This document shows positions 1 to 8,756 of a DNA stretch of 64,000 nt, one piece after another (the first letter of the stretch is position 1; each line of letters begins with the position of its first letter). The notes under the pieces are model-generated. The model saw nothing but the letters and a program-made list of their open reading frames with translations. It had not been told where the DNA came from and did not search any database. The DNA is from Marinobacter sp. SS13-12 (GTDB lineage: Bacteria; Pseudomonadota; Gammaproteobacteria; Pseudomonadales; Oleiphilaceae). The position numbers and the translations under genes were made by a program. The stretch is taken from contig NZ_JASSUA010000002.1 of the NCBI RefSeq assembly GCF_030227115.1, positions 558,001-622,000 on the forward strand. Direction: 5' to 3'.

Positions 1-2189
1 AGTATCAACTGGATACCTTTCTCTGCCGCCTGCTCGCTGACGCTGTCCCGGGCGTTTTCAACAATGGCCAGGAACTCACATTCGTAGAAGCGGGTTTCGG
101 TCAGCTGTTCGGCCCTGGCCAGTTGCACGAACTCTTCCGCCAGGTGATAGCTGCGCCTGGCCAGCCTGCCGAGCTGGTCCAGTTGTTCCGGTTCCACCTG
201 GCCCTGGTTTCTTTTCAGTTGTTCAATCAGTGCCAGCTGTGACACCAGTGGGGAGCGCACATCGTGGGAGATGAAGTCGATGGCCTCCCGGTGCTGGCGC
301 TGTTGTTCCCGCAGTTCGGAGATGTCGGATATGTTGGCGATGATGCCGCTCTGGTCGCTGTCTGGCAGCGAGAACGGTGCAAAGTGGATCAGGAAGTCCT
401 TGTGGTGGATGCGCAGGTCCACGGTGCGGCTCTGGGCCAGGGTCAGCGTCTCGGAGACGGTTTCGTGCCAGGGCGGGGTTTCTCTCGGGTCGTGACCTTC
501 CAGAAGCCGGGCCAGGGGAAGGCCATTCAGGCTTGGCATGGGTTCGCGGAACCATTCTTCGATGTGGCCATTGGCAAAGCGGATTACCCCCAGCTCGTCG
601 GTGACGATAATGCCGTCAGGCATGCGCTCGAAGCTGCGGCGTATGAACTTCTGCATCTGGCTCATGCGCTCTGTTGCAAGCCGTACGCGTTCGATTCGGG
701 CAGATATGTTCTCTCTTGGACGGGGCTGGCCGTCCGGTGTGTTGATGGCTGTCAGCGGCAGGCGGCGCAGGTATCGCTGAGTGGCCTCGCGGCTCAGATC
801 GTGGGATAGCTTCAGGCCCAGTTTGTAGGTGAGGCCGCCGCGGGTCAGGCTGATCCAGCTCTGGCCGCCGACATGAACCCATTCGCCGGGCTTGTCCAGG
901 TGTGGAATGTCGGCTTCGGTCAGTCCGGAGGCGGTCAGTACGTCATCACCCTCAGTCAACAGCCAACCTTCAGGCTGAAACAGGGCCTGGAAGTGGTTGA
1001 GCAGTTGTGGCGGGTGCCGGCGAGAAGGTTCCTGGAGGGTCATGGTAGGCCCTCTGGCCAGTTCGTCCAGTTGCCGGTTCAGAAAACGGTTGGTCATCGA
1101 CAGCCGCAGGGCGCTGGTCACTGGCAATGCCAGCAGCGGGACAATGATGGCATGGGATACCGGCAGCCATAGCCGCCCGTAGAACAACAGCAATGCGTGT
1201 ACGATGGCCAGTACGGCTACGCTCGCAAGGCACAGCGCCATGCTCCTTGCCGGGCGCATGCGGGGCAGGGCAATGGCCAGAACAATAATGGTGAACAGGG
1301 CCAGGCCAATGGCCGTGGATGCGGGTACCTTTGATATCAGCTCATCCTGAACCAGCGCCGAGTAGTTGTTGGCATGGAACTCCACCCCCGGCATGGGTTG
1401 GTGGAGCCCGGAAAACGGGGTGGGCAGGATGTCGCCGAACCCTGGTGCCGTTGCGCCAACGAAGACGGTTTTGTCCCGGAAGGCTTCCGGCGCGGGCGGG
1501 CGCTCCAGTATTTCGGTGTAGGAATAAGACGGCAGTGTGCCGGCGCCACCGGCCAGTGGGATGGCCCTGTAATGCTGTCTTACATTGGTGTACGGCGCTG
1601 TTTTGCCGGGTTCTTTGGCAGGCAGTGCTTTCCCGGAGGCGGCCAGGGCCAGGCTGGGCCATAGCTGGTCGCCAAGCCCGTTCAGCTGGTAAATGCCCCG
1701 TGCCAGGCCGTCTTCATCCAGCTCCACATGGGCATGCCCGAGTGCCGCGGCAGCGTCCGCCAGTTCGGCCACGGGTAGCTGTTCGCTGATCAGGTAATTG
1801 TGGGTCGGTGGTGACAGGTGCAGCGGCAGGATAACGTTGCCATGGTTGCGTATGGCGCTCGCCAGTTCGGGATCGTCCAGAGACGGTTCCGGGAACAGGA
1901 TATCAAAAACGATGGTCTTCGCGCCGGCCTGGTGGAGTTTTTCGATAAGCCGGGCGTGGGTGGTGCGCGGCCAGGGCCAGCGGCCGAGGCGGTCCATGCT
2001 CTGTTCATCGATGGCGACCAGTACAACGTCGTCAGAGGCTTCCACCGGGTTGGCAGTAATCAGGGTGTCGTAAAGCCAGAAGTCCAGCCTCTGGGGAATG
2101 GAAGTGGCCTGCAGTAACAACAGTATGGTCAGCAGTGGCAGGCCGAGTGTCCACGGTGTTGTTTTTATTGGAAGCCAGTTCCGGGTCAT
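1..2189 (-). CDS. CHASE2-domain sensor histidine kinase (3' end outside window)
   Basis: Membrane sensor kinase, read on the minus strand from ATG at 2189 and continuing past base 1, so the ATPase domain is not visible. An N-terminal hydrophobic segment is followed by a periplasmic CHASE2 domain (VLVAIDEQSMDRLGRWPWPR, later FVGATAPGFGDILPTPF). Then come about three membrane helices near 1150-1320, a PAS-like domain (ERMPDGIIVTDELGVIRFAN) and a HisKA phosphoacceptor site (DFISHDVRSPL, with H as the likely phosphorylated residue). An AGCAGG element precedes the start. It lies 45 bp downstream of the FecR gene and the response regulator, so the three form one operon. The kinase probably phosphorylates that regulator. 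The signal sensed is unknown. Confidence 0.9.
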   Translation of the reverse strand, partial: MTRNWLPIKTTPWTLGLPLLTILLLLQATSIPQRLDFWLYDTLITANPVEASDDVVLVAIDEQSMDRLGRWPWPRTTHARLIEKLHQAGAKTIVFDILFPEPSLDDPELASAIRNHGNVILPLHLSPPTHNYLISEQLPVAELADAAAALGHAHVELDEDGLARGIYQLNGLGDQLWPSLALAASGKALPAKEPGKTAPYTNVRQHYRAIPLAGGAGTLPSYSYTEILERPPAPEAFRDKTVFVGATAPGFGDILPTPFSGLHQPMPGVEFHANNYSALVQDELISKVPASTAIGLALFTIIVLAIALPRMRPARSMALCLASVAVLAIVHALLLFYGRLWLPVSHAIIVPLLALPVTSALRLSMTNRFLNRQLDELARGPTMTLQEPSRRHPPQLLNHFQALFQPEGWLLTEGDDVLTASGLTEADIPHLDKPGEWVHVGGQSWISLTRGGLTYKLGLKLSHDLSREATQRYLRRLPLTAINTPDGQPRPRENISARIERVRLATERMSQMQKFIRRSFERMPDGIIVTDELGVIRFANGHIEEWFREPMPSLNGLPLARLLEGHDPRETPPWHETVSETLTLAQSRTVDLRIHHKDFLIHFAPFSLPDSDQSGIIANISDISELREQQRQHREAIDFISHDVRSPLVSQLALIEQLKRNQGQVEPEQLDQLGRLARRSYHLAEEFVQLARAEQLTETRFYECEFLAIVENARDSVSEQAAEKGIQLI

Positions 2190-2234
2190 GTGGCCTGCTG
2201 TCGGATGTCTAGGTGCAATAAGATGCGCAATGGA

Positions 2235-3869
2235 TTATTCCAGGAATAATTCCCTCCCTGGTCCCCAGCGACTTTCAAGAGGGCCATCAGAAAGCGCTTT
2301 CAGGCGCACAAAATACCGTCTTCCGGGAATCAGGCGCAAGGCCGCCGTGGTATCCGAGAGGGTAGCCTCTTTGATGATGTTGTTGAATCGGGGTTCTTCA
2401 GACAGCTGCAGGCGATACTCGGCAGCGGTATCTACCTTCTGCCAGAACACCCGCACCTGGCTGTCCACATAGTTCACGCTGATGATGCGTACCGGCGGCA
2501 GCGTGCCGTTAACCACCAGGGTACGGGGTTCGCTGGTGGCAACGGAATTGCCTCCGGCTTCAGTAACCACGCGCCAGTAATATTGCCCCGGCGAGAGCGG
2601 GCGTGATGGCAGTGCGCTCTGGTCTGGCGCCCACTCGCTGGTGGCCACGAGGTTGCCAAAGTCCTTGTCTGCCGCAATTTCAACCCGCGCCACTTCGTTC
2701 TCGCCATGGACCTGCCAGCGGAATTCGGGCATGTCATCGTTCACGGTGGCACCGGCCTCTGGCTGTTCCAGGGTAGCTGTGCGCGCCTGCAGATCCACCT
2801 CTACGCTCAGGATGCCGGGCATGCCGGCAATGCCACGGCTGTCCAGCGCTGCCAGGTGAATGTCGTAGTTGCCGTTGTCCAGCAGGTCAATATTGAAACT
2901 GTCGCCGTTCACCCGGCGGCTATCCATCCAGCGGCCGGATTCGGCATCGAAAATGTCCAGCCGATGTGCACTGGCGCCATTGGGCTGCCAGCTCAACTGC
3001 GCCGGCAACTGTTTCAGCTGGGGCGGCAGCGGATTGATGGCCGGTGCGGGCGGGAGTTGGCGGATACTCATACCACCGACGCCCACGGTGGAAACGCTGG
3101 CGCTATAGCCGGCAGGAATGCGACGGGTTTTGCCGGGCGGGCCAAATGAGACTTCCCCTTCGGTGACTCTCAGATCGGTCTTGCCGGGTGAGGTTCTCAG
3201 GGTAAACATGGTGCCTCTGACAGCGGCTACGGCAGAGGGTGTTTCGATCTCGAAGCGGGAACCGCCTTCAATCACCGGTTTTACCTGGGTTTCGATTTCA
3301 CCACGGTCCAGGCGCAGCCTGGTGTCCACCATGCCGGATTTGCCGTACTGGGTGAGCCGGTTGAACGCCAGGCGTGAATTCGGGGAGATTCGCACTACCG
3401 AGCCGTCGGCCAGTTCCACGGTGGCCGTGCCGGAGTGGGAGAGTATTTCATCACCAACCCGCACCAGCATGTCGCTGGTCAGGGGGCGCTTGCGGCTATC
3501 GCTGCCGGAAATCAGCTGTACCTGCCCGGCAACAGAGCGCACGCGCGCCGGGTCGGGCTGGCGCTGGAGCCAGGCCAGCGGTATGCGCAGACTGTCGCTA
3601 CTGCCTACTGTGGCCGCGTTGTCGATGCCGTTGTGCTGAAGCAGCCGGTTTGCCGGTACATTTCGTGCGAGCAGGATGTCGACGATCTCGTCAAAGCTTT
3701 CGCCCGGTCGCACGGTATAGATCCATTCAGGAACCGGAGTGGATTCGGTCATGTTGTTACCCGGTTGCGAACCACGGGTAACGGGCAGCTCAGCCTGCGC
3801 GGGAAGCGCGAACCAGAGGCTGCTCAGTAGCATAAACTGAACCAGAGTGCGGGTGGAGCGTTGAATCAT
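2235..3869 (-). CDS. Exported LysM/FecR-domain protein
   Basis: A 544-aa protein with a signal peptide ending near PAQAELP. A LysM-like segment follows (YTVRPGESFDEIVDILLARN), then a FecR domain (TATVELADGSVVRISPNSRLAF through AVRGTMFTLRT) and C-terminal fibronectin-III-like repeats (YYWRVVTEAGG, YFVRLKALSDG). The ATG at 3869 starts two bases after the regulator stop codon, indicating translational coupling; a longer reading frame begins at a non-ATG codon further upstream. In related operons such proteins accompany CHASE2 kinases and probably act in the periplasm as ligand-binding or peptidoglycan-associated partners. No TonB receptor or ECF sigma factor is nearby, so a classical FecR anti-sigma role is unlikely. 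Confidence 0.88.
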   Translation of the reverse strand: MIQRSTRTLVQFMLLSSLWFALPAQAELPVTRGSQPGNNMTESTPVPEWIYTVRPGESFDEIVDILLARNVPANRLLQHNGIDNAATVGSSDSLRIPLAWLQRQPDPARVRSVAGQVQLISGSDSRKRPLTSDMLVRVGDEILSHSGTATVELADGSVVRISPNSRLAFNRLTQYGKSGMVDTRLRLDRGEIETQVKPVIEGGSRFEIETPSAVAAVRGTMFTLRTSPGKTDLRVTEGEVSFGPPGKTRRIPAGYSASVSTVGVGGMSIRQLPPAPAINPLPPQLKQLPAQLSWQPNGASAHRLDIFDAESGRWMDSRRVNGDSFNIDLLDNGNYDIHLAALDSRGIAGMPGILSVEVDLQARTATLEQPEAGATVNDDMPEFRWQVHGENEVARVEIAADKDFGNLVATSEWAPDQSALPSRPLSPGQYYWRVVTEAGGNSVATSEPRTLVVNGTLPPVRIISVNYVDSQVRVFWQKVDTAAEYRLQLSEEPRFNNIIKEATLSDTTAALRLIPGRRYFVRLKALSDGPLESRWGPGRELFLE

Positions 3870-3870
3870 T

Positions 3871-4596
3871 TCAGGCCTGTTCCGTAGCAACTGCGTGTGC
3901 ATCCGGGCCGGTGGCCTTCATGGCTTCGAGGCGATAACCCCGCTGGTAGATGGTCTTGATCCGGAACCCGTTCTCCGGGTTAAGGCCAAGCCTGCGCCGC
4001 AGACGGCTCATATGAGTGTCCACGGTGCGGGTGTTGATATCCCGGGCCAGTCCCCACACGCGCTCAAGCAGCATTTCCCGGGTCAGCAGCCGGCCCTGGT
4101 TCTGGAACAGGAACAGGGTCAGGTCGAAATCTTTGTCGGTCAGGGTCAATACGTCTCCGTGAAGCGAAATGGTCCGCAGCTGGGTGTTGATTTCAAACGG
4201 GCCGTAGACCAGCACTTCTTTCTCGTTATCCGGGTTGGTACGGCGGGCCAGGGCGTTGATGCGTGCCACCAGTTCCGCTTCCCGTGCCGGCTTGCAGAGG
4301 TAGTCGTCAGCGCCGGCGTCCAGTGCCCGCACGATGTCGGTTTCGCTGTCGCGCTGGGTCAGGAATACCACCGGTATCTGCCAGTTAAGCTGCGCACGTA
4401 CGTGTTCCAGAACCTCAATGCCGGTCATGTCGGGAATCTGCCAGTCCATCACCAAAAGGTCATAGCTGCGGTGCAGTACGGCGCTCAAAAACGACTGGCC
4501 GGAGGGAAAGCTGTCACAGTGATGGCCGCGTTCAGACAGAATGGACTGAATGTGCTGTGCCTGTTCGTGTTCGTCTTCAAGCAAAGCGATACGCAT
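3871..4596 (-). CDS. OmpR-family response regulator
   Basis: A 241-aa two-component regulator. The receiver domain has acidic residues at EDE near residue 8, phosphoacceptor D51 in LLVMDWQIPDMTG, T79 in FLTQRD and K101 in CKPA. A winged-helix DNA-binding domain occupies about residues 130-225 (LLTREMLLERVWG, RTVDTHMSRLRRRLG, YQRGYRLE). ATG 4596 is chosen over an upstream in-frame codon because GGGAGACG precedes it. It is the first gene of the operon with the FecR protein and the CHASE2 kinase. The 120 bp between it and topB must hold the operon promoter. Target genes cannot be inferred. Confidence 0.93.
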   Translation of the reverse strand: MRIALLEDEHEQAQHIQSILSERGHHCDSFPSGQSFLSAVLHRSYDLLVMDWQIPDMTGIEVLEHVRAQLNWQIPVVFLTQRDSETDIVRALDAGADDYLCKPAREAELVARINALARRTNPDNEKEVLVYGPFEINTQLRTISLHGDVLTLTDKDFDLTLFLFQNQGRLLTREMLLERVWGLARDINTRTVDTHMSRLRRRLGLNPENGFRIKTIYQRGYRLEAMKATGPDAHAVATEQA

Positions 4597-4716
4597 TACA
4601 CGTCTCCCGACATTAAAAAAGCACTGTGAAGCTGAGGGCCCCGAATACACGCGGGGATAGAAATTATTGAATACCGCGTCACATTATTACAAATTCGCAA
4701 TTCGGCTTCAGTGTCG

Positions 4717-6882
4717 TTATGTAGTGTTGCGTAAACGGAGCGCAGGCTTGCCGTTGTCGTCGTCCACTGTTTGTCGGCAGCCAGGGAAATTACTGCACCC
4801 CCAGAACCAGCCATTTTTGCCTTTTCTGCGAACCAGTGGTGAAAAACAGTGCGGACAGGGCACCGGTTTGTCGCTGGTGCCGTCTTGCGGGCTCTGATCT
4901 TCAATCTGCCGGGTGCCCTTGCAGTCCGGAAAACGTACGCAGGCATAGAAGGTGCCGAACTTGCCCTCTCGTTGGCGCATGGGGGAGCGGCATTTCGGGC
5001 AGTGGGGTTGCCCTTCGGTGGGCGCAGTGCTTTTTGCCTCCGGGCTCGGGGTGTTGATGAAGCCCCGGATCTGATCCTTGAGGTCTTCGATAAACTGTTT
5101 CGGGTTACCTTCGCCGCGGCGAATGCTCTCCAGGGTGGCTTCCCAGATTGCCGTCATGTCCGGTTTGCTGATGGATTCCGGCAGGGAATCGATCAGCGCC
5201 TTGCCCTTGGGTGTCGAGCGGATATGGCGCTTGTCCCGGTACAGGTAGTCGCGGCGGAACAGGGTATCGATAATGGCCGCCCGGGTTGCTTCCGTGCCCA
5301 GGCCATCGGTTTCACGCAGGGTTTTGCGCAGCTCCGGGTCGCTGACAAAGCGGGCGATGTTGGTCATGGCCGACAGCAGGGTGGCGTCGGTGAAATATTG
5401 TGGTGGCTGGGTTTTGCGCTCGGCGATCTCCACCGAGTCACACAGAATCGGGTCGCCTTTTTCCAGCCGGGGAAGGGGCGGTTTGGCCACTTCCTGCCGG
5501 CTTTCCCGTTGGCGGATTTCCAGGTCTTTCCAGCCCGGCTGCAGTATCGCGGTTTCAGTGGCCCGGAAGGCATGCTCGCCAATCTGGATGGCCAGTTTGC
5601 CTTCCCGGTGGATGGCATCGGCGCTGAACTGCATCAGGTAATAACGGCTGATCAGTTCGTAGATTTTCTGTTCCGCTTCGCTCAGTCGCCCGGAGGGAGC
5701 CTGCCTGGCGGTAGGGATAATGGCGTGGTGAGCATCCACCTTTTTATCGTTCCAGGCTTCGGTGCGGCGGTTCAGGTCTGTTGCCGCGCAGGCCGGTGCC
5801 AGTTCGCCCGCAACTTTCCCGATCGCCTTTATGACATTTTGGCGCTGATCAAAGTGCCCCTCCGGCAGATAGCGACAATCGGAGCGGGGATAGGTGATCA
5901 GCTGGTGGCGTTCGTACAGGTTCTGGGCGGTATCAAGGACATCTTTCGCACCCATGCGGAACAGCCGGCCGGCCTCAATCTGCAGGGCGGAAAGTGAGAG
6001 CGGCAGAGGCGGGGCTTCGTTGCGGTCCCGGAAGCGGGATTCTGTAACCTTGCCTGGCCGTCCCTCAACGGCGGTGGCAATCTGCCTGGCCACGTCGCCA
6101 TCCAGCAGGCGGTCTTCTTCATCCAGATATTCCCGGTAGTGCTCCGAAGGCTGCCATCGTGCGCCGAAACTCTGCTGGTCTGCCTCTTCATCGACCCCAT
6201 GACAGAGCGCCTGGATGCGGAAGAAGGATTTGGGCTGGAAGTTCTCGATGGTGTTGTCACGCGCCACCACCAACCCCAGCACCGGTGTCTGTACCCGGCC
6301 TACAGAATAGACGCCCTGTTCGCCCTGCTGTTGATAAGAGAGGGTGTAAAAGCGCGTGAGGTTAATGCCGTACAGCCAGTCTGCGCGCTGGCGCGCCAGT
6401 GCGGAGTGGGACAGGCGGCGGAATTCACGGTTGTCTTTCGGCGCATCGATGGCTTTTGCCACGGCCGCCGGAGTCAGGTCGTTGATCAGGATCCGTTGCA
6501 CCGGGCAGGTGGCGCCGGCATAACGAATCACTTCGTCCACCAGCAACTGGCCTTCCCGGTCCGGGTCGCCGGCGTGGATAATGGTCTCTGCCTTGCGGAT
6601 CAGCGACTCCAACACTTGCAGTTGCTGGCGCACGGTATCCTTGGGCGTTACCTCCCAGCGACCGGGGAACAGGGGCAGGTCTTCCTGGCGCCATTTTTTC
6701 CAGCGTGGGTCGTACTGGGCGGGTTCCGCCGGCTCCAACAGGTGGCCAATGCACCAGCTGACGGTGCAGGCGCTGCTTCCTTCGCCACAACGGATCCAAC
6801 CGTTGCCCTTTTGATGGGGGGTAGGGAGGGCGGCGGCGATAGCCCGGCCCAGGCTTGGTTTTTCAGCAATATAAAGGCGCAT
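4717..6882 (-). CDS. topB: DNA topoisomerase III
   Basis: Type IA topoisomerase of 721 aa that relaxes and decatenates DNA in the cytoplasm. It starts with the TOPRIM signature MRLYIAEKPSLGRAIAAALP and has the acidic HAGDPDREGQLLVDE motif. The catalytic tyrosine is in LITYPRSDCRYLPE. Two C-terminal four-cysteine zinc ribbons (CPKC...CVRFPDC and CPHC...CSNFPGC) extend it beyond the 653-aa E. coli enzyme. ATG 6882 is chosen because the family begins with this motif, although the frame stays open to 6987. It is divergent from bolA, with a shared 123-bp promoter region. Confidence 0.97.
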   Translation of the reverse strand: MRLYIAEKPSLGRAIAAALPTPHQKGNGWIRCGEGSSACTVSWCIGHLLEPAEPAQYDPRWKKWRQEDLPLFPGRWEVTPKDTVRQQLQVLESLIRKAETIIHAGDPDREGQLLVDEVIRYAGATCPVQRILINDLTPAAVAKAIDAPKDNREFRRLSHSALARQRADWLYGINLTRFYTLSYQQQGEQGVYSVGRVQTPVLGLVVARDNTIENFQPKSFFRIQALCHGVDEEADQQSFGARWQPSEHYREYLDEEDRLLDGDVARQIATAVEGRPGKVTESRFRDRNEAPPLPLSLSALQIEAGRLFRMGAKDVLDTAQNLYERHQLITYPRSDCRYLPEGHFDQRQNVIKAIGKVAGELAPACAATDLNRRTEAWNDKKVDAHHAIIPTARQAPSGRLSEAEQKIYELISRYYLMQFSADAIHREGKLAIQIGEHAFRATETAILQPGWKDLEIRQRESRQEVAKPPLPRLEKGDPILCDSVEIAERKTQPPQYFTDATLLSAMTNIARFVSDPELRKTLRETDGLGTEATRAAIIDTLFRRDYLYRDKRHIRSTPKGKALIDSLPESISKPDMTAIWEATLESIRRGEGNPKQFIEDLKDQIRGFINTPSPEAKSTAPTEGQPHCPKCRSPMRQREGKFGTFYACVRFPDCKGTRQIEDQSPQDGTSDKPVPCPHCFSPLVRRKGKNGWFWGCSNFPGCRQTVDDDNGKPALRLRNTT

Positions 6883-7005
6883 AAGTTGGAAGCAATTGTC
6901 AGGTGGGGACGGAAGATGGCGCTTTGCCCCGATCCTGTCAAGGTAACACAGCGCTACGTGTAGTAGACTGTTCCGTAACACATTCAATCAGGAGCAGGCC
7001 TGTTT

Positions 7006-7350
7006 ATGTCTTTACAACAAGCCATTGAGCAAAAGCTCTCAAACGCGTTCGCCAGCCACCACCTCATGGTTGAAAACGAGAGCCACAAACATAACGTGCC
7101 ACCCAATTCGGAAACCCACTTCAAGGTGACCCTTGTGGCTCCGGAGTTCGAGGGGCAGGGCAAGGTGAAGCGGCACCAATCAGTCTACCGTGTGCTGGCA
7201 GAAGAAATGGCCGGTGGCGTTCACGCGCTGGCGCTTCATGTCTATTCACCTCAGGAATGGGAAGCGTCTGGCCAGCCAGCACCCGAGTCCCCCAACTGCA
7301 TGGGTGGGTCGAAGAAGGATCCGGCGTTTGCATCCGGGGGTGGCCAATGA
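7006..7350 (+). CDS. bolA: BolA family protein
   Basis: A 114-aa BolA-type protein with the conserved core ENESHKHNVPPNSETHFKVTLV and HQSVYRVLAEEMAGGVHALALHVYS. The family binds [2Fe-2S] clusters together with monothiol glutaredoxins and, as BolA itself, can act in morphology and stress regulation. The histidine in the HALAL helix is a typical cluster ligand. AGGAGCAGG precedes ATG 7006. Its stop overlaps the start of the YciO-type gene (ATGA), indicating coupled translation. It could be a sister BolA paralogue rather than BolA proper. Confidence 0.93.
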   Translation: MSLQQAIEQKLSNAFASHHLMVENESHKHNVPPNSETHFKVTLVAPEFEGQGKVKRHQSVYRVLAEEMAGGVHALALHVYSPQEWEASGQPAPESPNCMGGSKKDPAFASGGGQ

Positions 7351-7970
7351 GCCAGTTTTTCCAGATCCACCCGGTAACGCCGCAAAAACGCCTGATTAAC
7401 CAGGCCGTGGATATTCTGCGCCGGGGTGGGGTTATTGTGTACCCCACGGATTCGGCCTATGCCATTGGCTGTCAGTTGGATGACAAGCAGGCGGCGGACC
7501 GTATCAAGCGTATTCGCAAGCTGGATGACAAACACAACTTCACGCTGATGTGCCGGGATCTTTCGGATATCGGTGTATTCGCGAAAGTCGATAACACCCA
7601 CTTCCGTTTGCTCAAGACGTTTACCCCGGGGCCTTACACCTTCATTCTGGATGCCACCAGTGAGGTGCCACGGCGCCTGTTACATCCCAAGCGCAAGACC
7701 ATTGGCATGAGGGTGCCAGACAACGCCATCGTCCAGGCGCTGCTGGAGGCGCTTGGTGAGCCCATCATGAGTAGCACGTTGATACTGCCGGGCGAAGAGG
7801 ATCCGATGACCGATCCGGAAGAGATTCGGGATGCCCTGGAGCACGAACTGGATTTGATCATCGACGGCGGTTTCTGTGGACTTGAGGCAACCACCGTGGT
7901 GAACATGACTGGCCCGGCTCCGGAAGTGACCCGCGTTGGTAAAGGTGACCCGGAGCCTTTCCGGATTTAA
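7347..7970 (+). CDS. YciO/YrdC (Sua5)-type protein
   Basis: A 207-aa protein of the L-threonylcarbamoyladenylate synthase superfamily. It has the nucleotide-binding N-terminus (GGVIVYPTDSAYAIGCQ), KRIRKLDDKHNFTLMCRDLSD and RVPDNAIVQALLEALGEPIMSSTL. This matches the YciO branch; the essential tRNA t6A enzyme is normally TsaC or Sua5, and YciO activity is weak and its role uncertain. ATG 7347 overlaps the bolA stop; the longer in-frame reading from 7257 runs inside bolA and is not credible. The gene ends five bases before the convergent gene at 7976. Confidence 0.92.
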   Translation: MSQFFQIHPVTPQKRLINQAVDILRRGGVIVYPTDSAYAIGCQLDDKQAADRIKRIRKLDDKHNFTLMCRDLSDIGVFAKVDNTHFRLLKTFTPGPYTFILDATSEVPRRLLHPKRKTIGMRVPDNAIVQALLEALGEPIMSSTLILPGEEDPMTDPEEIRDALEHELDLIIDGGFCGLEATTVVNMTGPAPEVTRVGKGDPEPFRI

Positions 7971-7975
7971 CCGGT

Positions 7976-8629
7976 TCAGGCCCGGGTATTCAGGCTGAGG
8001 GCGAAGTCCTTGCGCTCTGGATAGCCCGCCGTCTGGTCGGTATTGATGGTACGGCGCATGCTGTCGTAGCGGTGCGCCAGATCCTGCAGGCCGTTGAACT
8101 GCTGGTTGTCGCTGACCAGGGTGTCCAGCAGTGAGTTGTTCACGCCATAAGCCTTGTTCAGCTTCAGCGCATTGTCGACAAAGTGCAGTGTCGGCTCGCT
8201 GGCGCTGAGGCGGCTGAAGGCTTCGCGAAACGGCTTGCTGTTGTTCAGATCCTGTTCAATCCGGCTGCGGGTCTGTTCCTGTATCCCGCCGCCCAGGCTG
8301 ATGTTGCCCCCTTCGTTCTTTGACACTTCCACACTGGTCGCCGGGTTGAGCTTGTACTCGGCAAGTTTGTGCCGCAGCGTTTCCCGCATGTAGGCAAGGT
8401 CCTGCCCGACGGTTTGCTTGTATTCCGCCATCGACAGTTTGGTGGCCTTGGGGCGGGCTGTATCAAAACCCGCCCGCTCAGACATGGTGAAACGGTCATC
8501 AGTGGCAGACGCCGGAGCCTCAGGCGCCGCAGGCTTTGCGGCAGCATTGCCCGGCGCTGACGGCGGGCGCTTTTCCATGGCTTGCTGGAACTGGGTACTG
8601 GCTTTGATCAGCGATGTAAGCAGCGACAT
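7976..8629 (-). CDS. Conserved hypothetical protein, cytoplasmic
   Basis: A 217-aa protein I do not recognise. The N-terminus (LLTSLIKASTQFQQAMEK) is followed by a proline/alanine-rich linker at about residues 22-42, then a soluble, mostly helical part. That part contains QDLAYMRETLRHKLAEYKLNPATSV, a glycine-rich turn (NEGGNISLGGGIQ) and HFVDNALKLNKAYGVNNSLLDTLVSD. There is no signal peptide, membrane helix or catalytic motif. It is convergent with the YciO-type gene with no room for a terminator. The codon pattern looks like the flanking genes, so it is probably a native Marinobacter gene. Confidence 0.75.
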   Translation of the reverse strand: MSLLTSLIKASTQFQQAMEKRPPSAPGNAAAKPAAPEAPASATDDRFTMSERAGFDTARPKATKLSMAEYKQTVGQDLAYMRETLRHKLAEYKLNPATSVEVSKNEGGNISLGGGIQEQTRSRIEQDLNNSKPFREAFSRLSASEPTLHFVDNALKLNKAYGVNNSLLDTLVSDNQQFNGLQDLAHRYDSMRRTINTDQTAGYPERKDFALSLNTRA

Positions 8630-8704
8630 GGCACTTTTGCCCTCCCATGGTCACTGAGGAAATTTTGACGGTCCTCTGTGCTTAAGCACAAAACGGGCCA
8701 CCAG

Positions 8705-8730
8705 CAAAAAGGGCACCCGGTGGATGCCCT
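8705..8730 (-). terminator. Rho-independent terminator after the DUF6351-like gene
   Basis: On the minus strand GGGCATCC-ACC-GGGTGCCC forms an 8-bp stem with one G-U pair, followed by TTTTT. It sits 27 bp past the stop codon of the lipoprotein gene. Confidence 0.85.
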
Positions 8731-8756
8731 TGCTCTGGGGAAGTGGAGTAGCCGGC

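Noticed and set aside
4849..5997. 382-aa plus-strand frame
   Set aside because: Antisense shadow of topB.
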